DNA from: Flexistipes sp. | GTDB lineage: Bacteria; Chrysiogenota; Deferribacteres; Deferribacterales; Flexistipitaceae | DNA length: 64,000 bases | Reading direction: 5' to 3' | Assembly (NCBI RefSeq): GCF_036172515.1 | Contig: NZ_JAXKVW010000003.1 | Location: forward strand, 107,001-171,000 | Shown here: one piece after another, positions 9,819 to 17,561 of the stretch | How positions within the stretch are numbered: position 1 is the first letter of the stretch | Layout of the letters: each line of letters opens with the position of its first letter | The notes under the pieces: generated by a model | The model's database searches: none | What the model saw: the letters and a program-made list of their open reading frames with translations, nothing else | Told to the model about the DNA's origin: nothing | Position numbers and translations under genes: made by a program

Positions 9819-9884
9819 CTATTGAAAGATACACGGGTTAAGCTATGTTTTATCAATAGGCACCAAAATTAAGTATATCAATAG
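9819..9884. promoter_or_regulatory. Repeated TATCAATAG sites upstream of the ectoine operon
   Basis: TATCAATAG occurs twice in direct orientation (9851-9859 and 9876-9884; starts 25 bp apart), and its inverted core CTATTGA lies upstream (9819-9825). The cluster is about 100 bp before the operon start. It could be a multi-site operator; no regulator gene is in the window. One TATCAATAG copy also overlaps the fadD promoter (15659-15667). Confidence 0.35.
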
Positions 9885-9985
9885 CTGTCGGCAGTAATTC
9901 AGACAGTTTTCAAACAACGTTGGCCTTAATTATTTACAGTGCTTGTTGTTGTACTTTTGAAAATATATTCCCGATGGGTGGTATA

Positions 9986-11140
9986 ATGTCATTAGAGCGG
10001 GCTGAAATACTAAAATTTGCAGTTGAGTTGAGGCACAAGCTTCATTCACAGCCTGAAACTGCATGGAAAGAGTATAATACATCTGCGTATATAAGAGCAA
10101 TTTTAACAGATAATAGGATACAATGGAAAAAGAGTGCTGAAACAGGAACTATCGCTGTGCTTGCACCCGAAGCTAAAGGCAGACATGTGGCATTGCGTGC
10201 GGACATTGATGCGCTTGCTATTGATGAAAAAACTGCAGCCCCTTATAAATCGCAAAATGCCGGGGTTATGCATGCCTGTGGTCATGATGGACATACATCT
10301 GCCCTTATAGCTGCCGCTCTTATATTGAAAGAAAATGAGGAAAAGCTGGGCGGACCTGTAACTTTGGTATTTCAGCCGGGTGAGGAAGGCGGACACGGAG
10401 CAAAGAGAATATTGGAAGAAGGGTGTCTGAAAGATGTGGATTGTATTTTCGGCTGGCATAACTGGCCGGGTATAAAATTTGGTGAGGCAGCTTGCCCGGA
10501 CGGTGTGGTCATGGCTGCAAACGGTACTTTTCATATCGACTTTTACGGTAAAGGCGGACATTCAAGTCAGCCTGAAATCTGTAGAGATCCGGTGCTGGCA
10601 GCATCAGCAGTGGTAACAGCGTTGCAGCAGATAGTGAGCAGACGGGTTGCCCCGCAGGACTCTGCAGTTGTTTCGGTAACATCTTTTGAAGCTCCAAGCG
10701 GCTTAACCACTATTCCGGAGCATTCAAGAATTGAAGGAAGTATACGTATTTCAGATACCCTGATGAGGGACAGAGTGGGCGAGATGATTAAGAATATTGC
10801 AGAGAAAACTGCCGATGCTTATGGGGTCAGAGCTGAAGTGGAATTGAGAAAACGTTACGGTGCCACAGTAAATGATGCTGATTCTGCGGCATATATGAGA
10901 GAATGCTTGCAAAACACGTTGGGGGAGAATTGGAAGAGCGATATAAAAATGCCTGTTATGGCTTCGGAGGATTTCAGTTATTATTTGGAAAAGATTCCCG
11001 GAGCTTATGCGCTTATAGGCAGTGATGACGGTAACGGGCACAATATTGCCTGCCACAATGCAGCTTACGATTTTAACGACAGACTGATAGAACCGGCGGC
11101 TGAATTATTAGTGAAGCTTGCCGGCATAGACAATAAATAA
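9986..11140 (+). CDS. M20 family amidohydrolase, likely N-acetyl-diaminobutyrate deacetylase
   Basis: Zinc-dependent M20 peptidase/amidohydrolase of 384 residues (IAA-amino acid hydrolase/hippuricase subgroup). Metal-site motifs are HACGHDGHT and QPGEEGGHGA, with GHSSQPE in the dimerisation domain and a C-terminal metal ligand in the HNAAYDF region. As first gene of an ectoine operon, it would deacetylate N-alpha-acetyl-L-2,4-diaminobutyrate, or the gamma isomer, made by the ectoine hydrolase two genes downstream. The canonical DoeB/EutE is an M14 (AstE/AspA-like) enzyme, so this would be a non-homologous replacement; I recall M20 enzymes called DoeB2 but could not check. ATG 9986 is chosen because GGGTGGT precedes it; ATG 9974 and TTG 9920 have no ribosome site. 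The next gene starts 10 bp downstream. Confidence 0.7.
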   Translation: MSLERAEILKFAVELRHKLHSQPETAWKEYNTSAYIRAILTDNRIQWKKSAETGTIAVLAPEAKGRHVALRADIDALAIDEKTAAPYKSQNAGVMHACGHDGHTSALIAAALILKENEEKLGGPVTLVFQPGEEGGHGAKRILEEGCLKDVDCIFGWHNWPGIKFGEAACPDGVVMAANGTFHIDFYGKGGHSSQPEICRDPVLAASAVVTALQQIVSRRVAPQDSAVVSVTSFEAPSGLTTIPEHSRIEGSIRISDTLMRDRVGEMIKNIAEKTADAYGVRAEVELRKRYGATVNDADSAAYMRECLQNTLGENWKSDIKMPVMASEDFSYYLEKIPGAYALIGSDDGNGHNIACHNAAYDFNDRLIEPAAELLVKLAGIDNK

Positions 11141-11150
11141 GAGGTGGAGT

Positions 11151-12404
11151 ATGGCTAACAGTATGGAAATTTTTGAGCAATGGGAATCAGAAATCAGGGC
11201 TTACTGCAGAGCAGCCCCTACGGTCTTTAAATCAGCTTCCAATGCGAAGCAGGTTGATGAGAACGGCAAAGAATATGTGGATTTTTTTGCCGGGGCCGGC
11301 GTCCTGAATTTCGGTCACAACAATCCAAAGATGAAGGAAGCCATGATAGAGTTTTTAAAAGAAGACGGCGTGGCGCACAGTCTGGATATGTATACGAGTG
11401 CAAAAAGAAGTTTCATTGAGAAGTTTGTGGAAACTATTTTAAAACCGAGAAACATGAAGTATAAGATGCAGTTTACAGGCCCTACAGGGACAAATGCTGT
11501 TGAAGCGGCTTTAAAACTGGCCAGAAAAGTTACCGGCCGTGATGATGTTGTTGCATTTACCCACGGTTTTCACGGTATGACACTGGGCTCGCTAGCCTGC
11601 ACTGCAAATCATTATTTCAGAAATGCAGCCGGGGTTTCACTTGACAATGTTATCAGATGGCCCTTTGGTACTGGAAAAAACTGCATGGAATCACTGGCCG
11701 ATTTAAAGGCTATGTTTAACGACCCATCTTCCGGTGTAAATGCTCCTGCAGCGTTTTTGGTTGAGACAATACAGGCTGAGGGCGGTGTAAGAGTCGGCAA
11801 CCTTGAATGGCTTGAAGGTATACAGCAGCTTGCCAGAGATCTTGGAGCACTTTTTATCATTGATGATATCCAGGTGGGTTGCGGCAGAACAGGCTCATAT
11901 TTCAGTTTTGACGGTACAGATCTTGATCCTGATATAATTGTTCTGGCCAAGGGTATCGGCGGGTACGGAACACCCCTTGCCATGACACTTAATAAGCCTG
12001 AGTATGACGAGAAATGGAGTCCGGGAGAGCATACGGGTACATTCAGAGGTCAGGGGCTTTCGTTTGTGGCCGGGACAAAAGCGCTGGATTACTTTGACAA
12101 TGATGAACTGATGAATAAAACGAAAAAACATGGTGAATACATGTCGTCTTTCCTGAAAGACCTTGCAGAGGGAAATGATGATGTGGAAGTACGCGGAAGA
12201 GGTATGATTGTAGGATTTGATGTTACGAACGGTGATAAAGCAAAAGCAATTGCACGAGAATGCTTCGAAAACGGGATGCTTATCGGTGTCTGCGGAAGCA
12301 GAGGGGAGGTTCTTAAATTTATCCCTCCTTTGACTATTCCGGAAGAGGATTTGAAAAAAGGCCTGCGGATCTTTTCTGATGCATACAAAAAAGTAATTGG
12401 GTGA
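11151..12404 (+). CDS. doeD: Diaminobutyrate-2-oxoglutarate aminotransferase (DoeD/EctB-like)
   Basis: Class III PLP aminotransferase of 417 residues, collinear with EctB: the start ESEIRAYCRAAPTVF, then DFFAGAGVLNFGHNNP, the PLP-phosphate segment GPTGTNAVEAALKLAR, FTHGFHGMTLGSLA, Walker-like FIIDDIQVGCGRTG and the Schiff-base lysine in VLAKGIGGYGTP. EctB makes diaminobutyrate for ectoine synthesis, but no ectA or ectC is nearby and the neighbours are catabolic. The likely role is therefore DoeD, converting 2,4-diaminobutyrate and 2-oxoglutarate to aspartate semialdehyde and glutamate. The ATG at 11151 follows GAGGTGGAG. It is packed in the operon with gaps of 10 and 8 bp. Confidence 0.85.
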   Translation: MANSMEIFEQWESEIRAYCRAAPTVFKSASNAKQVDENGKEYVDFFAGAGVLNFGHNNPKMKEAMIEFLKEDGVAHSLDMYTSAKRSFIEKFVETILKPRNMKYKMQFTGPTGTNAVEAALKLARKVTGRDDVVAFTHGFHGMTLGSLACTANHYFRNAAGVSLDNVIRWPFGTGKNCMESLADLKAMFNDPSSGVNAPAAFLVETIQAEGGVRVGNLEWLEGIQQLARDLGALFIIDDIQVGCGRTGSYFSFDGTDLDPDIIVLAKGIGGYGTPLAMTLNKPEYDEKWSPGEHTGTFRGQGLSFVAGTKALDYFDNDELMNKTKKHGEYMSSFLKDLAEGNDDVEVRGRGMIVGFDVTNGDKAKAIARECFENGMLIGVCGSRGEVLKFIPPLTIPEEDLKKGLRIFSDAYKKVIG

Positions 12405-12412
12405 GGTAAGCC

Positions 12413-13708
12413 ATGATTGAAAGAGATGACATGACATTTCCCTTTGAGGAATACAAAAGAAGAATTGATGAGTTAAGGTCAAGGATGGCAGAAAGACTCC
12501 TGGATGCTGTTATCATCACAGATCCTGAAAACCTGCTTTATCTCACTGATTATAAAACCACCGGTTACTCATTTTTTCAAGCGCTTGTTGTACCGCTGGA
12601 AAGTGAGCCTTTCATGGTCACAAGAAAACTGGAAGAATCCAATGTAATAGCACGTACATGGGTGGAAATAACCAGACCCTATTCGGATACTGAGGATGCC
12701 ATCCAGATGCTTGTGAGCAGTTTGAAAGAGATGGGGCTTTCCAAGAAAACAATTGGGTATGAAAGAAACAGCTACTTTTTCCCTGCATATCAGCAGGACT
12801 CTCTGCAGCACACTTTGACGGACGGGCGTCTAAATGATTGTTTCGGAATAGTTGAGCAGGGAAGGATTACGAAATCGAACTATGAAATTGACGTAATGAG
12901 AAAAGCAGCAAAGGCGACGGAGTGTGGAATGAGAGCCGGTATAGAAGCAGCCAAAGCCGGGGTTACTGAAAATGAAATCGGAGCCGAAATTTCTGCTGCT
13001 ATGTTCAAGGCAGGCGGGGAGCCTCCGGCAGTTATGCCGTATGTGACTTCAGGCCCGAGAACAATGATCGGGCATGCAACGTGGGAAGGACGTGTGGTTC
13101 AGCCGGGTGAGCATGTGTTTATGGAAGTCGGCGGCTGCTTCAGACAATATCATACTGCAATGATGCGGACGGTTATTCTGGGTGATTTGAGTGATAATAT
13201 GAGATATGCCCAGGAGAGGATGAAGTTGGCATTAAACAGTGCAAAAGATTTGATCAGACCGGGAGTTACGGTTTCCGATGTGGATAACCTTATAAGGAAT
13301 ATTATTACTGTGAACGATGAATACGGCGTTCTGATAACACGCTCAGGATATTCTATAGGAGTAGCTTTTCCGCCAAGCTGGGATGAAGGCTATATTCTTA
13401 GCCTTGCACACGGTAATTCAACGGTACTAAGAGAGGGTATGACATTCCATATCATCCCGTGGGTATGGGGAGTTGACGGCAATAAAACCTGCGGTATCTC
13501 AGATACGATAAGAGTGACGGCAAACGGTTGTGAATCCTTTTTTAATCTTGAGGAAGATTTTATAATAAAGGAAGAAGAAGGTAAAAAGAGAATAGAAGGT
13601 GCTGACCAGAGGATCGAAATTGCATCAGCTGTGGAAGAAGATAAAAAATTGAAGAAAACTGCTGAAAAAGCTGCAGCCGGCAAAAGCACAAAAGCAAAAA
13701 GTAAATAG
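12413..13708 (+). CDS. doeA: Ectoine hydrolase, M24 family (DoeA/EutD-like)
   Basis: Creatinase/prolidase-fold (pita-bread) protein of 431 residues. It opens the ectoine ring to N-acetyl-2,4-diaminobutyrate in the DoeA/EutD family. Seen here are the N-terminal creatinase-like domain (ENLLYLTDYKTTGYSFFQ), the catalytic domain (VMPYVTSGPRTMIGHATWEGR) and SGYSIGVAFPPSWDEG, characteristic of ectoine hydrolases. The usual M24 metal-ligand aspartates are altered (MEVGGCFRQYHTAMMRT), as expected for this non-classical branch. It is about 30 residues longer than the proteobacterial enzymes I know because of a Lys/Glu/Ala-rich tail (about 396-431, ending KSTKAKSK). ATG 12413 follows GAGGTAAG at good spacing. 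Confidence 0.85.
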   Translation: MIERDDMTFPFEEYKRRIDELRSRMAERLLDAVIITDPENLLYLTDYKTTGYSFFQALVVPLESEPFMVTRKLEESNVIARTWVEITRPYSDTEDAIQMLVSSLKEMGLSKKTIGYERNSYFFPAYQQDSLQHTLTDGRLNDCFGIVEQGRITKSNYEIDVMRKAAKATECGMRAGIEAAKAGVTENEIGAEISAAMFKAGGEPPAVMPYVTSGPRTMIGHATWEGRVVQPGEHVFMEVGGCFRQYHTAMMRTVILGDLSDNMRYAQERMKLALNSAKDLIRPGVTVSDVDNLIRNIITVNDEYGVLITRSGYSIGVAFPPSWDEGYILSLAHGNSTVLREGMTFHIIPWVWGVDGNKTCGISDTIRVTANGCESFFNLEEDFIIKEEEGKKRIEGADQRIEIASAVEEDKKLKKTAEKAAAGKSTKAKSK

Positions 13709-13727
13709 ATTTAATCAGGAGGTATTT

Positions 13728-15110
13728 ATGGCGAAGACAAAACTGGTTGCAACTAATCCGGCCACTGAAGAGGTAGTTTATGAAAAGCCTCTGGATTCTC
13801 AGGAAGATATCGAAGCTAAACTGGAGCTGTCAGAAAAAACGTATTATGATTTCTGGAAAAAAACCAGTTTTGAAGAAAGAGCGGGGTATCTGAGAAAAGT
13901 TGCAAAAGTTATGAGGGATAATCTTGATGACTACGCCATGCCTATGGTGGAAGAAATGGGCAAACCTATAAAAGAGGCGAGAGGTGAGGTACAGAAAGCA
14001 GCGTGGTGTGCGGAGCACTATGCAGATCATGCAGAAGAATATTTAAAGAAAGAGTATATTGAATCCGACGCCACCAAGAGTTATGTGCAGTATCTTCCTT
14101 TGGGGCCCGTGCTGGGAGTTTTGCCCTGGAATGCACCTTTCTGGCTGGCGGCAAGGTTTTATGCGCCGGCGCTTATGGCCGGAAATACCTGCCTGATGAA
14201 ACATGACTCCCATGTTCCAAAATGTGCTGAATATATAACAAAGGCGTTTGTTGATGCCGGAGTTCCCGAAGGTGTTTTTCAGAATCTGGTTATAACTTCA
14301 GCAAGTATAGAATGGGTAATACGTCATGATGCTGTACGCGCAGTTTCCGTTACCGGTTCTGATTTTGCAGGTTCCAAAATTGCATCTATCGCCGGCTCAG
14401 AAATTAAGCCTTCCGTTATGGAGCTGGGTGGCTCTGACCCAAGTGTTGTATTAAGTGATGCCAACCTTGAAGAGGCAGCCGATACTATATGTTTAATGAG
14501 GCTGATTAATGCAGGTCAGTCATGTATTGCCGCTAAGAGGATTATTGTGGAAGAGCCTGTATATGATAAAATGATTGACCTTATGAAAGAGCGATTTGAG
14601 AAATATAAAGTGGGAGATCCGAGAAATGAATCCACAGATGTCGGACCCATTGCCAGAAAAGATTTAAGGGATGATCTGCACCGTCAGGTACAGGCTTCTG
14701 TAAAAGAAGGAGCCAGACTTGTTTTGGGAGGAGAAATTCCTGAAGGTAAAGGTTTCTATTATCCTGTTACAATGCTGGCCGATGTTAAGCCTGAAATGAC
14801 GGCAAGCTGTGAGGAGACATTCGGACCGATTGCAGCTGTTATGAAAGCGAAAGATGCTGATGAAGCTTTAAAGCTGGCTAATGCCACGCAATACGGGCTG
14901 GCTGCCAGTATATGGACAGGTGCATCCAGAGGTGCAGAAATGGCATCTGAAATCGAGAGCGGTCAGGTTGCTGTAAACGGCATTGTAAAGACAGACCCGA
15001 GACTGCCCAGCGGCGGTGTTAAAAGATCGGGTTTCGGCAGAGAATTAGGTCCCCACGGAATCAAAATGTTTGTAAACACTCAGCAGGTATGGATAGGACC
15101 TAAAAAATAA
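13728..15110 (+). CDS. doeC: Aldehyde dehydrogenase, likely aspartate-semialdehyde dehydrogenase DoeC
   Basis: NAD(P)-dependent aldehyde dehydrogenase of 460 residues, close to the succinate-semialdehyde dehydrogenase group. Motifs are LPWNAPFWLAARFYAPALMAGN (split N-P-F-W-like pocket), the Rossmann segment VSVTGSDFAGSKIAS, catalytic Glu in VMELGGSDPSVV, and catalytic Cys in NAGQSCIAAKR. As last gene of the ectoine operon it should oxidise L-aspartate semialdehyde to L-aspartate, as DoeC does. Without the context it would be annotated succinate-semialdehyde dehydrogenase. Its ATG follows AGGAGG; the gap to doeA is 19 bp, and a strong terminator follows. Confidence 0.8.
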   Translation: MAKTKLVATNPATEEVVYEKPLDSQEDIEAKLELSEKTYYDFWKKTSFEERAGYLRKVAKVMRDNLDDYAMPMVEEMGKPIKEARGEVQKAAWCAEHYADHAEEYLKKEYIESDATKSYVQYLPLGPVLGVLPWNAPFWLAARFYAPALMAGNTCLMKHDSHVPKCAEYITKAFVDAGVPEGVFQNLVITSASIEWVIRHDAVRAVSVTGSDFAGSKIASIAGSEIKPSVMELGGSDPSVVLSDANLEEAADTICLMRLINAGQSCIAAKRIIVEEPVYDKMIDLMKERFEKYKVGDPRNESTDVGPIARKDLRDDLHRQVQASVKEGARLVLGGEIPEGKGFYYPVTMLADVKPEMTASCEETFGPIAAVMKAKDADEALKLANATQYGLAASIWTGASRGAEMASEIESGQVAVNGIVKTDPRLPSGGVKRSGFGRELGPHGIKMFVNTQQVWIGPKK

Positions 15111-15145
15111 TAATTTTAGTCTGAAAAATATTGTTAGTTCTCCGG

Positions 15146-15174
15146 AGACCTCCTATTATGGAGGTCTTTTTTTT
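15146..15174 (+). terminator. Rho-independent terminator of the ectoine operon
   Basis: An 8-bp stem AGACCTCC (15146-15153) and GGAGGTCT (15160-15167) with a 6-nt loop, followed by a run of seven or more T. Confidence 0.9.
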
Positions 15175-15340
15175 ATATAAACTAATGTGACTTAAACAGA
15201 TTGCAGATCTTTGAGAAATGTGTATTTTCATTTTTTGAAAGCCGAAAGCTATCGGTGAAACAGTGAGGTAGAGAGATAAAGGGTAGTAATTTGTTGTCCA
15301 AAATCGAGTTTTGAACATAAATTTGAACTACCACAGCGAG

Positions 15341-15466
15341 ACCTTTGAATAAGTACCCCACCCAACCTCCCCTAATTTAGGGGAAGAGCTTTATCTCCAC
15401 TCCTATCATAGAGTTAGAAGGGGATTAAGGGGTGGTAAAATTTATAAGAATACATTATTCAAAGGT
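15341..15466. mobile_element. MITE-like element with 12-bp terminal inverted repeats, copy A
   Basis: Perfect 12-bp terminal inverted repeats ACCTTTGAATAA (15341-15352) and TTATTCAAAGGT (15455-15466) enclose about 100 bp. Inside are the palindrome TCCCCTAATTTAGGGGA (about 15368-15384) and GGGGTGGTAAAATTTATAA near the right end. No open frame. A shorter related copy is at 33597-33690, so this is a dispersed non-autonomous element. No convincing target-site duplication is seen. Confidence 0.6.
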
Positions 15467-15635
15467 TTTACAGCTCATATGATATCCAAAACCTCTCTTC
15501 CTATCTCCCTAACTCACCACCTCACGTATTACTCTTCACGGTATTTCTTGCTGGTTTCCTGAATTATTCAAATCTTTCATTCTCTCACATAAGAAAAGAA
15601 TATTATGTCTAATAATATAAAAATATTTTAAAATA

Positions 15636-15664
15636 TTGACAACTTAGTTTTCAGGTGTTATCAA
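15636..15664 (+). promoter_or_regulatory. fadD operon promoter
   Basis: TTGACA (15636-15641), a 17-bp spacer and TATCAA (15659-15664). The start would be near 15671. A TGAATATTCGTTCA inverted-repeat-like site (15674-15687) lies right at the start of the transcript, and TGAATTATTCA (15560-15570) lies upstream; both are operator candidates. Confidence 0.6.
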
Positions 15665-15701
15665 TAGTAAAAATGAATATTCGTTCACCAGGATGATAAC
15701 G

Positions 15702-17561
15702 ATGTATGAATTGAGATTTAAGTCTATCCCTGAAATGTTGAGAGAAAACGCGAAGGTCTATGATAAAAAGATTGCCATTACGTACAAAAAGGCAGGACAG
15801 TATATCAGTCTAAGCTATTCCCATTTTTATGAACGTGTCCTTATGTGCGCAAGAGGGCTGTTGAAGCTGGGAATCGGCAAAGGTGAGAAAGTGGCAATTT
15901 TGTCCGAAAATCGTGCGGGATGGGTTATAGCTGATTTGGGTATTCTGTCTGTGGGAGCCATTACCGTCCCTGTTTATGCAACCAATACAGCTGATCAGGC
16001 GGCATATGTTATTAATCACAGCGGAGCTAAAATAGTGTTTGTATCTAACAAAATACAATATGATAAGCTGCTCTCCGTCAGAGAAAAAATTCCCCATGTG
16101 GAAACGGTGATTTCTTTTGAGCGTTTTCTCGGTGACAAACTTTTGCCTGTTTATACGCTGTTTCAGCTTTCGGAAATATCGATGCCCATTACGGAAAAAG
16201 AAAAAGCTGAAATAGAATCCAGGATAGATGAAGTGGATAAGGACGACATACTTACCATAATATACACATCAGGCACCACCGGTACTCCCAAAGGGGTAAT
16301 GCTTACACATGAAAATATTGTTTACGACTCCGAATATGGTATTAAAAAGGTTAAATCCCTGACTAATGAAGAAACTCTGCTGAGTTTTCTGCCTCTCAGT
16401 CATGCGCTTGAGCGTACAGTGGGGTATTATATAACATTGATGAACGGCTGTGAACTTGCTTTTGCCGAAAGCATAGAGAAAGTTCCCGAAAATATGACCG
16501 AGATTCGCCCCACAGTAATGATCAGCGTTCCGAGACTTTTTGAAAAGATATATTCCAGGATATTTGACAATATTCACCAAATGTCTGTGATAAAAAGCAA
16601 GCTTGTTCACCGGGCACTTGATGTGGGAAAAGAATATGTCAGAAGAAAATACATCACAAAGGATCTGCCCGAATCACTAAAGGTTAAATACAGGTTTTAT
16701 GACAAACTTGTTTTCAGAAAAATAAGGCAGCGGTTCGGCGGGAGGATGAAATTTTTTGTTTCAGGCGGAGCACCGCTTGACAAGACTATTAATGAGTTTT
16801 TCTGGGTGATAGGGATTCCGATACTGGAAGGATACGGACTAACGGAAACAAGTCCGGCTATAAGCATTAACACCCTTGATGACGTTAAATTTGGCTCCGT
16901 TGGTACTGCTTTCGAGTATACGGAGTTTAAAGTGGCACAAGACGGTGAGTTAATGGTGAAAAGTCCCGCCGTGATGAAGGGATATTTTCGCGATGATGAA
17001 AAGACAAAAGAGATGTTTACCGAAGACGGCTGGTTAAAAACCGGCGATGTTGCTGAAATTGATGAGGACGGATTTATTTTTATAAAGGATAGAAAAAAAG
17101 AGATAATCGTTACCGCCGGGGGCAAAAATATTGCGCCGCAGCCCATAGAAAATGAAATGAAACTGGATAAATATATTTCCCAGGTTTATGTACACGGTGA
17201 CAATAAGCCTTATCTGACTGCTTTAATTGTGCCCAACTTCGAAAGATTGTTCGAGTTTGCCCGTGAAAACAAACTGAAATTTTTTGATGTGGGAGATCTG
17301 GTTAAAAACGAGAAAGTGACCGAGCTTTTCAGAAGCAGGATAGAAGAGATTAATTCAAACCTTCCAAAATATGAGACTATTAAAAAGTTTAGTATTGTGC
17401 CGAGAGATTTTTCGATTGCAGGCGGCGAACTGACACCTACATTGAAACTTAAAAGGCGTATAATTTACGATAAATACAGAGAAATGATAGAAAGCATGTA
17501 TCTGGAAAACGGCTACCAGCCCGAGGGATATAAAAATGAGAAAACGGAGGAGAAACAATGA
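15702..17561 (+). CDS. fadD: Long-chain fatty acid-CoA ligase (AMP-forming)
   Basis: Activates fatty acids to acyl-CoA via an acyl-adenylate, at the membrane face. The 619-residue protein is the larger eukaryote-like/FadD15-like type. Motifs are the P-loop IIYTSGTTGTPKGVMLTHEN, the adenine motif GYGLTETSP, the TGDVAEIDEDGFIFIKDRKKE hinge (A8) and the C-terminal catalytic lysine region. ATG 15702 is preferred (AGGA about 8 nt upstream, product MYELRFKSI); ATG 15693 also fits the frame. The stop overlaps the next start by 4 bp (ATGA), so fadD is coupled to fadN at the head of a fatty-acid degradation operon. Confidence 0.9.
   Translation: MYELRFKSIPEMLRENAKVYDKKIAITYKKAGQYISLSYSHFYERVLMCARGLLKLGIGKGEKVAILSENRAGWVIADLGILSVGAITVPVYATNTADQAAYVINHSGAKIVFVSNKIQYDKLLSVREKIPHVETVISFERFLGDKLLPVYTLFQLSEISMPITEKEKAEIESRIDEVDKDDILTIIYTSGTTGTPKGVMLTHENIVYDSEYGIKKVKSLTNEETLLSFLPLSHALERTVGYYITLMNGCELAFAESIEKVPENMTEIRPTVMISVPRLFEKIYSRIFDNIHQMSVIKSKLVHRALDVGKEYVRRKYITKDLPESLKVKYRFYDKLVFRKIRQRFGGRMKFFVSGGAPLDKTINEFFWVIGIPILEGYGLTETSPAISINTLDDVKFGSVGTAFEYTEFKVAQDGELMVKSPAVMKGYFRDDEKTKEMFTEDGWLKTGDVAEIDEDGFIFIKDRKKEIIVTAGGKNIAPQPIENEMKLDKYISQVYVHGDNKPYLTALIVPNFERLFEFARENKLKFFDVGDLVKNEKVTELFRSRIEEINSNLPKYETIKKFSIVPRDFSIAGGELTPTLKLKRRIIYDKYREMIESMYLENGYQPEGYKNEKTEEKQ

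Larger units (their letters stand above)
9208..9985. other. Long AT-rich spacer between metH and the ectoine catabolic operon
   Basis: About 780 bp without a credible gene. From left to right it holds the metH promoter, a copy of the GAGCTATGACATTT/GTGCTAAGCG repeat (9305-9347), pyrimidine-rich low-complexity sequence (about 9465-9595, with ACTACCTC and CATTAC repeats), very AT-rich sequence, and three TCAATAG-type sites (9819-9884) upstream of the operon. No clear consensus promoter stands out; TTGACT at 9633-9638 lacks a well-spaced -10. Confidence 0.6.
15175..15692. other. Spacer between the ectoine and fatty-acid operons
   Basis: Non-coding. It contains purine-rich low-complexity sequence (about 15255-15290), a 126-bp terminal-inverted-repeat element (15341-15466), pyrimidine-rich sequence with CACGTATTACTCTTCACGG (about 15485-15545), the palindrome TGAATTATTCA (15560-15570) and the fadD promoter. 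No gene is supported. Confidence 0.6.

Noticed and set aside
9920-9985. TTG start of the M20 hydrolase at 9920
   Set aside because: No ribosome site precedes it, and the added Cys-rich peptide is not part of the M20 fold.
11151-12404. Ectoine biosynthesis (EctB)
   Set aside because: The enzyme is EctB-like, but ectA and ectC are missing and the partners are catabolic, so a DoeD role fits better.
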